A stretch of 64,000 bases of DNA. Origin: Paramecium sonneborni. Taxonomy: Eukaryota; Ciliophora; Oligohymenophorea; Peniculida; Parameciidae. The stretch lies in the NCBI GenBank assembly GCA_905182985.1, contig CAJJDN010000136.1:155044-219043 (forward strand), written 5' to 3'. Numbering within the stretch: position 1 is the stretch's first letter; the number at the start of each line of letters is the position of its first letter. The notes under the pieces are model-generated. The model searched no databases. It was not told the DNA's origin and saw only the letters and a list, made by a program, of their open reading frames with translations. Positions 34,776 through 47,650 of the stretch are shown one piece after another. Made by a program: the position numbers and the translations under genes.

Positions 34776-37700
34776 TCATCTTTAAACAAAGTTTTAATTT
34801 GTTTAAGTAATGCTCGTATAGATATGACCTCCTATAATTATATTTTTTATTTAATACCTTTCTTCTTATATAGACCAATCTCATTCTTAAGATCTTCTAT
34901 TTCCTTACCCAAAAATTTGACTAGATCTTCTAAACTCTATCTATCACTATCCATATCTGATCTTTTCTCTTTATTATCACCCTTAAATAACTATTTATTG
35001 CCTGAAGTGAGCTTTTTACTTAAATCCATCTACTATTTGCCTAATTTTGTAATGTTTGTAAAAATCTTTGTATTCTCTCTCTTTACTTCTAATAATTGTT
35101 ATTTGACTTTAGATAATTCTTCTTTAGCTCGAGATACTTTTCTTTAAGCTTCCTTTTCTTCTTAATTAAATTATGATCTCATATCTAAAACTGCTTTTGT
35201 AGGTTCTAAAGCATCCAATATTTTCAGATCAATAATATCTCCAAATTTTAACATATGTTTTTCTTCATATTTCTTATTTAAATCTTCTATTTTAAGATCC
35301 TTTAATTTTATTTCTTTTTCTTGCATTTTCTTTGTTTTATCCTTTTAAGCCTTCTGTTTAGTTATTTTCCCTTATTCATGTTTCAATTCAACAATTCTTT
35401 TACAAAGTTTAAAGAAATCATATTCTGTAAATAAAATAGATTTATTGAGATCTACAGGTAATTATTTTTAATCATTAAGATTTTAAACTTATGATAATTT
35501 TAATACAAAACTGACATCTAATTGATTAACTCTTTACAATTTCTTTCTTTAATATTATGTTAAATCATCATTAGCTCTCTTTAAATATATATCATTCTAG
35601 GCTATTTTATTAGCTAATTTAGACTTTTATTACTCATTCTATATTTTCTCTTATTTAAAATTATCTTATTATTCCTCCAAACCACAAATTTTTTCAATTA
35701 CATCTCTAACTTTTGGATCTTACTCCACTGGAGAAATATCTGGCTTTTCTTCTTCATCATCATCAGATACTATATCATCATCATTATCATCATCATTTTC
35801 TTCATCATCTTCATTCTCTTCTGAATCTGAGTGTTCCTTCTCTTATTATTTCTTCAATCTCTTTAACATCTCTCTTTTGAATTTCTTACGATAATAATCA
35901 TGAATCTTATTCCTTTTCTACTCATCATCAGGATGAACTAACTCTTTCCATGCTTTTAATTATTCTATCAAATCTTTATCATTTTATTGTTCCTTCTTTT
36001 ACAAAGTAGCCAGATTCTCCAAAATCTTCTCTACCTATTATTCCAGATTCTGTTTTTCCTTCTTAAAATCTAAGACTTCTTTTATTAATTTATTATCGAA
36101 GTCTTCCATGTCTTCTAATATAATCAATTCTTAATAGTAAGTTACTAATTTCATCTGAGCTATTAACATATCACTTTCAAGTACATTTTTTTCATTTTAA
36201 CACTTAACAACATCTTTATCAAATTAATTGATCTCTTCTTACATCTCTTCAATCATTCTTTATTTTTCTGCATTTAATACCATATCTTAAATAGTTTTCA
36301 TCTCTTCTTCAAGAGTTGATTATTGAACTCTGATTCCTTTTCTTGTTTTAATTTGATTCTATTCAGCAGGTTTTGAAATTTAAGCAGGAGCAATTCTCTT
36401 TTGTTCATCTTTTTTTTATTATTGCTATTACAATTTACTAATAAATTCATTGATTTGTTCATCACTAATTTCCATAAAACTATGAGGGTCTTCTAATTCT
36501 TTATCAATGTCTGGTTAAAACAATTATTCTTATTTTCCAAGTTATTCATTGATTTTTTTGATTTATTAATTATACTTCTTTATTTTATCTATAAGATTTC
36601 CTTTTCTTTTTTTTAGATTTAATAATTGTTAATTGAATTTCAATTTAGTATTATATATAAATTCTTCCAACATATACATATGTTTTCTTTTTTTGCTGAC
36701 ATTCATTCTCTAATTATCTGGCACTTCATAATTAGGTGAACTCTTTAATTTATAATCCCCATATTATTTAATGGCTTCTTAAATATCAGGAGCATTTTCT
36801 GGTTTTGCTAATTCAATAGGTTTGGATTTTTCTAATAACTCTTATTCTTTCTTAATTCTTTCTTCTTCTTAACGTAATCTCTCTCTCTCTAATTTAGCCT
36901 AAGGTACTTTTTGGTCAGGATCCAATTATTATACTGTAGCTTTTTATTATTCTTCTTTCATATCAACTGCAGTTATTTTAACTTAGGATTATACTTATAT
37001 TTTCTCTTATGTTTTATTCTCAATTTATGGCTAGTTTTCTTGATTCTTTCGTTCTTCCTCTATTAATCTATATGTCTCTTTCAATTATTCAATAAGAAAG
37101 TTGCTTAATTTTTTGACTTTAAATGTTTAAACAGAAGCTTAATTTCTAAATCCTTTAACCATAAATTTATCTATTTCAAGTTCATCTATCATATATGCTT
37201 TTAATTTTTCAGCTTTCATTTTTGCCAATGTTCTATCCCATTCTAATTCTAATCTTGTTTCTTCTACATCTTCAGCAACCCTATCCAATAACATCTATTT
37301 ATATTCAGGATCAACACATAATTCATCCTCTGTTAATTTCGATGCATCTTCTGCTGTTTGATTCTTCTATCTCACTTATGAAAATTATTCTCTTAATTGC
37401 AATATTCTTGATTTTACTGTCTCCTTCTTCTTATTTGCTTCATTTCTACGATTATCTTCTTCAGCTAATAACTTAGCTTACTGAATTGAATATATTGTAT
37501 CATCCAATATATCTTGAGCTTCTTCATATGCTATTTCCTCAGCAAATGTTCCACTGTTAATTCCCATTGTAAATTCTGAGTATTAAAAATCACTCACCTC
37601 ATTTCCACTCAATTACATCAAAAAACTTTGAAAATCTAACTTATAAACATAAAATGTTCCATCATCACTAACACTCAATACTCCAGTTCTATCAAAAGTC

Positions 37701-40064
37701 AAACTTACTTTACGAACACGACCATAATCCATATCATGTGATTATTTATTTATCTGTTTGCTAAAATCCGTTTTATGACGTATATCCCATTATCCATTTT
37801 TATAACCAATAGTCAATACATCATCTTTATAATCTAGATGAAAAGTCTACATTTTCTATACAGGAATCATCTCTATTGGCCTATCTTTATTTAAATCAAT
37901 AATGTAACAGCACCCTAAATATTTTCCTTCAGCTGTACAAAATACTTTATCTCCATAATAAACAACATTCATTATACTTGCAGGATCCCATTCAACATCT
38001 GGCATCTTGTCATCTTTAAGTTTCATTAAAAATTATAAATCTAAATCTTCTTTCTTTGGTTTCTAAGATTCCATCATTCTCACTAAATATTTAGTAGCAT
38101 TGAATTCTTGTAAATAATTTTCACTATTGTCTACATCACCAGGTACAAGAGCTTGATATAAATATCCATCTTTGCATGCCATCATAACTTTAGCTCCAGT
38201 TTTATCAAAGCAGAAATCATTAATACTTAATTTAGTTTCCCATAAACAATATGCTTGAATATCTTGGATATTAGAATCAGAATATTTGAGAAAGAATATT
38301 TCCCCTTTATTAGATAAAACAGCAACATAATTAGTATTACTAGAGACAATAATTTTTTGTATAGGATTAGGATGTACTTTTTATACATTTAATAAAACAA
38401 AGTTATCTTGATTGAGTAATAGAAATCTAACGATACCATTACTATATCCAACAACAACAACTCTACCCTTATTCGTCATAGTGAAAGGCATCCATTAAAT
38501 ACAAGTAGCTTTTTTGGCAAATTTACGTTTATAAGTTTATTCACTTTTGACATAATCCCATAAAGTGATTGCTCCATCATCACCAACAGTAATTGCTGCA
38601 TTTAATTATGGAGAAGGTGCAAGATCAAGATATGGACCAGAATTATTTCTGTATACAATTTCTTTTTTACCAGTTTCCCAATCAACTCTCCAAACTCGAC
38701 CTCCTTAATCACCAATAAGCCAAAAATGTTCATCTGTTACAACTTAAATAATCTGAGCATTTTCTCCATCATCTACTAATTCTAATGATTTGATTGGTTA
38801 AGTAAAATAATTAAGTTAATCATCTCCTTCAGCTTAATCTAATTCAGTTAATTTCCAAGATCTAAGGAATCCATCTTTACCTCCACTAATAATACAATCT
38901 TTATATAAAAATATAGATTCAATAGCACCTTTATGACAAGGCTCTTCTTCAGAGATTCCAATAACTACTTTGATAACATTTCCTTCCCAAAGTATTAAAC
39001 GGCCATATTCGGTTCCACTTAATACTTTACCATCTGGAAATGGATAAAATGCATATACATCTGATAATTCAACTTAACCAAATTTAGCAATTTCACCTTT
39101 TAATTTAAGTCCTGTAAATGTTTCAGCAACTTTCCAAAATTTAATGTGACCCATTCCACTAGTAGCTAATTAATTAACATTATATTCTGAGAATCCAACT
39201 TTATATACTTCTTATGAAAATGCTTTAGCTTTTAATAGTATCTTTTGTTATTTCCAATCCCAAATACATATTTAATAATCAGGTGATGAACCAACTGTAG
39301 CAAATTTATCACCATCTTTAGAGAATATAGAATTAGAATAAGATCTCTCAGTTCCTTTTTCTAATACTCTATATAATCGATGTGTCAAATCATAAATATA
39401 AACATTAGGGAATGTTCCTTTTTCTGCAACAGAATAGTATTTTCTTGATGGATGAACAGCAACACTGCCAATTCCACCTCCATCTCTACTAAAAAATATT
39501 TCATTAGTTCCTTATACAAAATTATAAAAATGGTAACTGATACTACTTGCATACACAAATGTTTATGAATCTATCAGCCATAAATTACTTTTCTTATTTG
39601 AATCCATTCCAAAGCAATCATGGAATTAAATTGTGTTTGGATGAATGACTGGTTGTATCAATTCTTAATTTTCTACTTACCAATCTTCTGGTGGATAGTA
39701 ATCATCTGCTATTAAATCTAATATAGGATTCTATGGTTCCTCTTTTGCTTCATCTGCTTCATCTGGCATTGGAGCTTATATTACTGATTTTGCTAACATC
39801 TCTTATACATGCTCATTTATTATTGCTGATTAATGTATATTAGATTAAGAATGTGTTCCATTTTATGTGCCATTCTTTGAAACTACTTATTAATCTCCCT
39901 GAACTACTTGAGTTTGTACTATCTCTATTTTATATATATCAATAATCTTATATACAATCATCATCTTCCTAATCAACCTCAGGTACTTATTAACCTCCTT
40001 ACTCTACACCTAACTAAGGAGGTTATATGTCTAATACCCCTGCCTAAGATTCTGTACGTTTCAT
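34776..40064 (-). CDS. CFAP44: CFAP44, axonemal WD-repeat and coiled-coil protein
   Basis: 1743 residues after two introns (39925-39955, 31 nt; 34832-34857, 26 nt); the spliced length is a multiple of three. CFAP44 and CFAP43 tether inner-arm dynein f to the axoneme. After a Gln/Asp-rich N-terminus comes [13 protein letters not shown], then a long WD40 region with [53 protein letters not shown] and [20 protein letters not shown]. The C-terminal half is charged coiled coil (for example [20 protein letters not shown]) with an acidic patch. The protein ends [38 protein letters not shown] and SVGSSPDY-type strings favour CFAP44 over CFAP43. Confidence 0.87.
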
Positions 40065-40171
40065 TTATATCTCACTACTTTATTTACTTTAATCTTCTTC
40101 CATTTCCTTTTTTAAATTATTTATTACTATCTCCCTAGTATATATTACTATATTTATATTCATTTTTATTC

Positions 40172-41357
40172 ATGCAATCAAATCCAGAATTCAAGACAAT
40201 TTAAGCTTTACTCTAACATGCTTAATAACTTACTTAATTTAACATCACTTATGCCTATATTACCAAAGCTTATGTTGCATAAAAATTACATGCACTCTAT
40301 AAAAAAACTCAACAATAGGTATCATTTCTTATTATACTTTTCTTCAGAATTATTTGCAAATGCTTTAATAATTAATCAATGAATTAGAAAATCTTAAATC
40401 TTCAAATCCATCATTGTAAAATAAAGAAGAAAATAAAAAAAATTACACTGAATTTGTTTACAAGTTCTTCTTCGATGCAGACACTAGAGAAAGAGATGGT
40501 GAAGTTTCTTAAGAACTCATGCACATTTTTGGATCTGTATAAAAGGCTATCGAAGTCCTATAATATTTTGAACCATTAAATCAAGATCAATTAGAAAAGT
40601 GTAATATATTTTATTTTAAATCTTAAAGAAAAATATGCAAAATTCAAAATGGTTGAATAACACAAAAAACTCAAAGACCCATCCTTAATTAAGCCTAAAC
40701 CAAAAGATGCCATAGATGAAGAACTTGAATAAATTGCATAAAAATAAATGTAAATATCCTAACATCAATAACAATAAAATTAAATTCCTTAATAATAATA
40801 ACAATAAGATAAATCAGCAATTGTTTAATAACAATAATAATCTATTAAGCCTCCACCTTCTTAAATTTAATCTACTTAACCTTTGACGTAGTCATCATTA
40901 TAATAACAATAATATGAATAATAATAGCTATAATATTAATAATAATAACAACAATATTAACAATAATAACAATAATAATAATAGTATTAATAATAATAAT
41001 AATAACAATAATAATAATAGTATTAATAATAATAATAATAGTATTAATAATAATAATAATAACAATAATAATAATAACAATAATAATAATTATAATAACA
41101 ATAATAATAATAATTAATAAATCAATAGTAAATGCAATCACAATAATAATCTTAAAGTAAAACTTTTATTATAAAATTTAGATTAATAAGGAAAAACTAA
41201 TAAACTTACACCTATGGAATAAGCCTAAATGAGAAATTAAATTAAAAGTATCCTGCAATAAGCTATTTCAGAAGTAGATTTTAAAAAATATCAAAATGCC
41301 AAAGATTAACTTTAAAAAACATTAGGAATGTTATAACAAATATTAGATAGTTAGTGA
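40172..41357 (+). CDS. VTA1: VTA1/LIP5 homologue, VPS4 activator of ESCRT-III
   Basis: 367 residues after introns 40319-40347 (29 nt), 40601-40628 (28 nt, AAG end) and 41157-41181 (25 nt). VTA1 binds VPS4 and ESCRT-III at endosomes. The N-terminal two-MIT region is seen as IQALLQHAQQLTQFNITYAY, AYVAQKLHALYKKTQQQ, YKFFFDADTRERDGEVSQEL and HIFGSVQKAIEVLQYFEPL. The conserved C-terminal VPS4-binding helix follows: EQAQMRNQIKSILQQAISEV, DFKKYQNAKDQLQKTLGML. The linker is a very long Gln tract with Tyr, encoded mostly by TAA and CAA. The start is 107 bp from the divergent CFAP44 start. Confidence 0.87.
40910..41117 (+). repeat. TAA/CAA microsatellite encoding poly-Gln
   Basis: About 200 bp built of TAA and CAA triplets with occasional TAG, TAT and TTA. 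In the VTA1 frame it reads as long Gln runs separated by Tyr. Read with the standard code it would be stops in this frame and Asn/Ile runs in others, which explains the misleading Asn-rich and Ile-rich frames here. Confidence 0.9.
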
Positions 41358-41812
41358 ATTATCAGTTAATATTTTAAATCAAGAAATACAACATTTTTAT
41401 TTTTCCTAATCTCTGTTTTCAATTATCTCCTTCTACTTCTATTAACTAAGCTTTTATGTCTTTTCTTTTTGCAGTTACTATTGAGATTATTCTTATTTAA
41501 TCAAATTTGAAGAATCTTTATACTCATCACTAGTTTTATTGATCAATGTTGATATTAGGATTATAGTATTCTTGCTGTGCAAATAAAGATTCTAGAATGA
41601 GATTTTTTTCAAAAAGCTTTAAACTTTATCCTATGTTATTGCAAACACTAAATCAATTTATTTCTTAAAATATTGATGATTATAAATTTTGCATTTAATA
41701 TGAAAAGTTCTTGCATTTTTTCCTTGAACCTAGAAAATTCATTCATAAAAATAATTAATAGAATTTAATTTTATGAATATTATTGAGAATAAACAAATAA
41801 AAATAAATGCAA
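41358..41812. other. Region with a possible short unresolved minus-strand gene
   Basis: 455 bp between VTA1 and the VWA gene. Minus-strand segments look coding (start MNFLGSRKKCKNFSYQMQNL, then SLKLFEKNLILESLFAQQEY and a Gln/Lys-rich end), spanning about 41379-41742. An in-frame TGA and a frame change are not explained by obvious short introns, so this may be a decayed or mis-sequenced small gene. Confidence 0.3.
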
Positions 41813-43900
41813 TCAAAAACTAGCTTTTTCATAAAAGAACAAAGTAGTAAAATCTTAATCTTCATCAGATTCATTCTATGATGGTGCTAAATTACCATTT
41901 GATTCATATCCTGTTATACATGAATTTGTATCAAATTTAGTTATAGAATTAGAGCAATCTAATTCACTTGAATTTTTATCATTTTTTTTTTATTAAAATT
42001 ATTAATTTAATTGGAAGGATTAAGACTCAATTGCTGTTGGAGTTTCTTAAAATGGTTAATGATTATTATTTTTTAATAAATTTTATTCTTTATCTAATGG
42101 TGTTTATATTGATTTTAAAGATGAATTCTATGTTTTTATAGCTTGTGACTATTATTTTTATTTATTTTAATTAATAGGAGTTGAATTATATTAATTGAAA
42201 TATTGAGAATTATCCATAATAGGTTAAGTTTAAGAAAGTGTTTGTTAAAATAATAAAGATCTTTATTTTCTTGCTTCTTAATTTTTTAAAGCATTAGCTA
42301 ATTTAGCATTATGTTTTGAATATTTCTAATTTTGTTCTTAATTAATGAGATTACTATTAATATGTGGATTGGAATTGATATATTAAACCCAATTTTAATT
42401 ATATTAATAGGCTTCTTCATAATTTCCTTATTTAGCCAATTAAGCTGTTTTTTGAGCCATTCTTTTATGAATAACATCAACTTAAGCTTTTTTTTCGGCT
42501 TCTTCAATATTTTAAGTAGTTTAAACATTTTTAGTTAATACTCTCATTAATTTTTCTCCTTTTAAATTAGTGTAATTAATTCTTATTTAAAATGGAATAG
42601 ATTTGAGTTTATTAATATTAAATCGTTGTTTTTCTAATTCTTCTATAGATTTTAGTTAATATTCAAAAGATTAAATAGTTGTTTTAGTAATATTACCAAT
42701 ATATTTTCTAATTTCATTTTACTCTTAAATATTGTCATCCTCTCTAAATTATAAGGCTTTATGTAAAGTAACTTATAATTCTACTTAAGTTCCAATAACT
42801 TCATCATTGATTATATTTTCAAAATCTTATCCTATCTTTTCAGGTGCAACTCTAGTTACAATTCCATTAGTTTTTTCAACCAATTATGCTAATTAATCTA
42901 TTTTACATCCTTCCCCTTTTATGGTAACTAGTGATATTATAATTCCCTTTTCAGCAGCTTATTATCCTAATTTTTCATAAAAATTTGTATTTGAATCACC
43001 ATCTAATGATCCTAATCCATAATTTGCTAAACCATCTGTACATATAATTATCATTGAACCAGGTTTACCAACTTTTGCTAATTCTAATGCAGATAATAAA
43101 GCTGGACCTAAAGCAGTTTAACCATTTTCCTACAATTATCCACATCTTTTAATTAATACTTCTGCTGATTTACCTACTGGATTCTACATCATTTTTTAAG
43201 CATTTCTATTTAAAATTGTTTTTATTTCATTCTCTTAATTTAATTATTCACCAGATAATACTATAGGTTTTTATGATCCATCACCATATACTACTATCTC
43301 ATTATTAAAAGTTACTAATCCTACTAAATTCTTTGAATTTTTTTCTTTTAAATTCTTTATTTATTATTCTATTGCAGAAATTAAACATTATTTTCTAGAT
43401 ATATATTTTTATCTTCTTTATTCTTTTTATATTTTTCTTAAATAATGAGAATGATCTGCAGGATCAATAAATTATTTTAAATTTTCATATTCTTCTTAAG
43501 ATATACCTGATTTACAATCTACTCTTCCTTTTATTTAAGTTGTACTTGACATTGAACCACTAATGTCCACACAAAAGATAATAGATTTTGCATTCTTTTT
43601 TGTATTCTCGTAAATTTCTGGAGATGTTAGATATAAAACTTCTTCATTTTATGGAATTTCTTCCAGTTCCATTTATATTTCATTCAGATATTCACAAAAT
43701 TCACAGACCCATTTAAACTATTATGAATTTCCATTGCTTTCTAAATTTGAATATATATTTAAAATCCCTGAACAATTTTTGCATTATAAAGCATCCCCTT
43801 GATGAATTCTATAATTACACTCCTCGGCTAGTTCTGAAAATCTAACTGTGAATATATTTGGGTCTAATTCATCTAAATAGTTTTAATCAATTTCTTACAT
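41813..43900 (-). CDS. VWA-domain protein with N-terminal zinc finger
   Basis: A single intronless frame of 695 residues. A CKNC (residues 40-43) and a CEFC (66-69) form a zinc finger placed just before a von Willebrand factor A domain, an arrangement reminiscent of the zinc finger plus trunk of Sec23/Sec24. The VWA metal site is DISGSMS (about 112-118), with LVGLVTFNNEIVVYGDG and MIIICTDGLANYGLGSLDGD as the next conserved strands. The C-terminal half has a helical HKRMAQKTAQLAKQGNYEEA segment and a Gln/Asn-rich tail. Metal-dependent binding of protein ligands is expected; the true family is not known to me. A copine or Sec23 identity is not supported. Confidence 0.75.
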
Positions 43901-44033
43901 TTTGAATCAGTTTATCTTTGTTTTAAATATGTTTTTTCAGAGCCAAATTAAATCATATTAGTGTTTTATTTATTTTTCTTAAATTAATTATTAGTAAATG
44001 CTGCTAATTTTTCAAATTGGTAATTTTAAAATT

Positions 44034-44096
44034 CTATTAATTTTTTAATTCTATAATTTTTAAATTCTATAATTTTTAAATTCTATTATTATATAA
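44034..44096. repeat. Short AT tandem repeat
   Basis: About three to four tandem copies of a 17-18 bp unit of the type aattctataatttttaa, in the 246-bp spacer between two minus-strand genes. No function can be assigned. Confidence 0.6.
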
Positions 44097-44146
44097 TAAA
44101 AATAAATGACATATATATTTTTAAGAAATAATAATTCTATTTAAAT

Positions 44147-46999
44147 TCACGCTCCTTCTTTTTCATCAATTCTTTTTAGAATATCTATTTTCGGGACTTC
44201 AAATGTTAAATGTATGGTATGTTTGTCTTTATTATTAAAAATATAAAACCTTCATCATTATATTTGCCCATAACCTTTTTGATATTGGATTGCCTCCAAT
44301 TATTATAATTTTTAAGTTATTCTTCGAATTCTCGGATAGAAAGCAAAACATATTATTATTATTTTTCAGTTATTTCAATATCATGTTTAACTTAAATATA
44401 CATTATAACAATCTTACAACTTAATTTTTTATGCATAACTGTTCTTGGAACTATAACAGGTTTCAATTAATTTTACTTTTAAATTTATTCTTCATGTTCA
44501 GATTAAATTCTTTCTAATTTTAAAGTTTCCATTTTTGGTTCTGCACATTATTTTTATTTTTATTCTTGTTCAAGTTTTAATTTCTTTGCAACCAATTTTT
44601 AATAATAACTTTAATAATCTAATTAATAATCTCTTTAGGCTTCATTAATTTTGGCTTATTCAACTTTACTTAAAAATCTTAAATATTTCATATATATATA
44701 ATCAGACTAGAATTAAGGGAATAATGATTACTATTAACTATTATTATGGTTATCTATTTTCAAAATAACTTTAATTTTTTTTAGGTCTGTTAATTAAGGT
44801 GTACTATTAAATAATTTACCTAATTAAAAATGATAAATCTACTCTTCATCCAATCCTCCAACTTTAGGATTCTTATGTTAATGTGAAACTCTATATAGTA
44901 AGAAGTAATGAAACATCATTCTAACAGTTTTACTCCAATGAAGAAATAATTTAAATACAGCTTTTTCAAAGATGAATTCACATAAGTCTTTTTTGAAGTC
45001 CACTTGAATAAAATAAATATATACTTGATAATAATGTATAGATATTGTAGATGAACCATAAACATTTAGCAATACAGATAGCGTGTTCTGAATCTATAAT
45101 AATTTATTTTATTCCTTTCAATAAGAATGGATAATCGAAGTAAGGTGGCATAGTTGTTAACGTTGAGAAACAAATATCTAAAATTTCAAAGGTTTCTATA
45201 ACTTATTCTGTATTATATAAACTAGAATTAATTTATATTCTACTTTGTTTTATTAAATTATAAACTAACTATAATTCCTAAGAGATTAACATTCTACATT
45301 AAACTTCTTAATGCTATTTTCATTGCATCTGGTACTGAATCTTACAGTTTTAATTCACACATAAAAGCTTTTACTAATATTCTGTAACCTGGAATATCTT
45401 GCCAAGGTAAAATTTTAACTTATAGAATATTTCTAACATAAATTGCCCATTCTTCTACAAAGAAACTAAAATTAACAGATCTGTGTCTAATATTTTCTTT
45501 CCAACTTTCATCATCTAGAATTTAATTGAGAGATGATTAATTTTAAATACCTTAACTTTTATCATTAAGGTATGTATGAAAATAATTCTACCAATCAAAG
45601 ATTGAAATATTATTTTTAGTACTCTTATCAATGTTAGTAGGATCATCTTATTAGATAAATTCTGTCCCACGTAATTCAGATAATTGAGGATCACCAGGTT
45701 TATTAATGAGTTCTAAGAATTTGGCTCTAAATTCTGGTATTCTGAAATAACAAATGACTAAGAATTTTATATATAATTTTCTAGCTTCATATGAAGGATC
45801 TTTTTAATTTAATTTTGATAAAGTATATCTTAAAGTATTGATTAAAAATGATTGATAATTTAAACCAACTTCAATTTTTAATTGAGATTATTTTTTATTA
45901 AGTGCTTTAAAAAATCCTAATTGTTAAAGCATTAATTCACCACGACCTAATACTTAATTGAGACATTCATAATATGAAGTAAATGTGGATAAAGTCTTAG
46001 AATATTCTACTAATTAAATTGAGATTTAAATGAGTAATTATTATGCTTTCATTAAATCATCTTCCGATTTATATTAGAAGGTTTTAATGGCACTTCCATG
46101 AGATTAAGCAAGAAGTTAAGCTAACCGATTTAGATGTGAATCCATTTCTTGTCTAATTTTTAATTTTTCATCAATATTGAGAGTTTTATGTTCAATTTTA
46201 AAAATGGAGCCAGATAATCTTTAAAATTCGATTTATATCATTTTGATTTCAGTAACACTGATATTTTCGACATTACCAACAACAGTAGTAGATGAAACAA
46301 TGCCTTTTTGAGTTTATAGTCCAAATGAAGATTATTAGAGATAATTAGGAATTCTTACAGTAATTTCATAATCAATTTTTCCAACTTCAACTCCATGATA
46401 CCATAATGATTTAGGTTAATAACTTTTAATAATTAAGAATTTGGCACCAAATTCAGCAGATACACTAGTTTCCATATTAGATAAATTAATATAAGTTTCC
46501 GCTACTAAATGATGATCTTAGATTTCTAAATCCATATATTCAGAATCATGTTAATTTTTAGTTTTTTTAATGATAGTTTTTTATGGTGATTTAATATTAT
46601 CAAAACTCTTATTATTGGATTATATAGACCATAAACATAATTAAATAGCTGATCCTTAAAATTCTTAAATAGGTAATTCAACAATTAAAGTAAGATCATC
46701 ATTATTATGTTCCCATTCAATTCTATGATTAGCCTACATATATATATAATTAATTGATATACTTTGTGAGTAGGAGTAGCAACAATTTGATCATAAGATG
46801 GATTAGGTGGACTATTTAAGGAAGGAAGTCTGGATAATGAAGTAACACTATCCTTAATACAATCTTGGTCTAAGATACTCTTACGACTAGATTAAAATTG
46901 TGTTAATTTCTTCTCACTCTATTTTCTGTAATTTGGATTAGTAAATGTAGAAGAATGCTCAGAAATAAACGACAGTTGGGAGGTCTTGTTAATATTCAT
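44147..46999 (-). CDS. Large hypothetical helical protein, 918 residues
   Basis: Four introns (46734-46762, 29 nt; 45222-45243, 22 nt; 45003-45024, 22 nt; 44227-44249, 23 nt with AAG end) give a length that is a multiple of three. The start MNINKTSQLSFISEHSSTF is disordered and Ser-rich. A beta-rich region follows (RIEWEHNNDDLTLIVELPIQ, YHGVEVGKIDYEITVRIPNY), then helices including WKENIRHRSVNFSFFVEEWA and CIAKCLWFIYNIYTLL. Late in the protein comes FEKAVFKLFLHWSKTVRMMF then HYFLLYRVSH, and it ends PKIDILKRIDEKEGA. The Trp/Phe-rich helical region is a distinctive conserved-looking module. I cannot name the family; no membrane segments are certain. Confidence 0.65.
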
Positions 47000-47040
47000 T
47001 TATTTGAACCACCAAACGCAGATTATAGTTGTATCTAACA

Positions 47041-47551
47041 TCACTCAAACTCTAATTCAATTCCCATATTATGTATTTACTCTATAAAGTTGCTTGAATT
47101 ATTTAATTCAATTTCAAATCAAAACTAACATTCCCATTATTTATTCCTCTTATTGGTAATTCAAAATGGAATGGTCCTACTGCTGCTTCAAATAAGTTTA
47201 TATTTGTTTATCCAATTACTCTTTATGATGTTAATACAGATATCTTTATTTTTGTTTCTCTCATCTATTATTCACTCATTTTTAATAAACCATCGAAACT
47301 TGCACGCCACTTAATTCCTTCTATCAAATAATAATTACATAATGTTCTCCTTCATTATTAACATGCACAGGAGATGTATATTTACATTTCCCTAAATCAA
47401 ATTCAATTTAACATTATTATACATCTGACATCTTTAACTTTATATTCTTTAACAACACTTTTATCTATAGTTCTCCATTTGTTATTATTGGCTAATTTAA
47501 CTTATTAATCTAATCTTCCTATTATTTTTTAGTTCCTACACAAATACCCAT
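47041..47551 (-). CDS. C2-domain-like protein with MGIC N-terminus
   Basis: 150 residues after introns 47310-47338 (29 nt, AAG end) and 47052-47080 (29 nt). After MGICVGTKKQQEDQ the chain reads LQIKVLLKNIKLKMSD, FDLGKCKYTSPVHVNNEGEH, YWRASFDGLL, KIKISVLTSQRVIGQTNINL and GPFHFELPI, a strand succession typical of a C2 domain. The Ca2+-binding Asp pattern is not clear, so Ca2+ dependence is doubtful. Gly2 and Cys4 suggest lipid attachment. The stop is 41 bp from the start of the downstream 918-residue gene. It is divergent from the third ubiquitin-like gene with a 99-bp spacer. Confidence 0.65.
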
Positions 47552-47650
47552 TTTTTATATTTAATATTCCTACTGATTTTTTTATACTTTTATTTATAAA
47601 CAATTCAAATATTTATTTCTATTAAATAATATTTATATTTCTAATCAATA

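Noticed and set aside
34824..35147. Plus-strand frame of 107 codons inside CFAP44
   Set aside because: It is antisense to the coiled-coil exon of CFAP44, which is a full-length consistent model.
40872..41141. Asn-rich plus frame and Ile-rich minus frame at the microsatellite
   Set aside because: They are other-frame readings of the TAA/CAA repeat; the VTA1 frame, which continues into the conserved C-terminal helix, is the real one.
42298..42538. Short frames on both strands within the VWA gene region
   Set aside because: They are parts or antisense shadows of the 695-residue frame.
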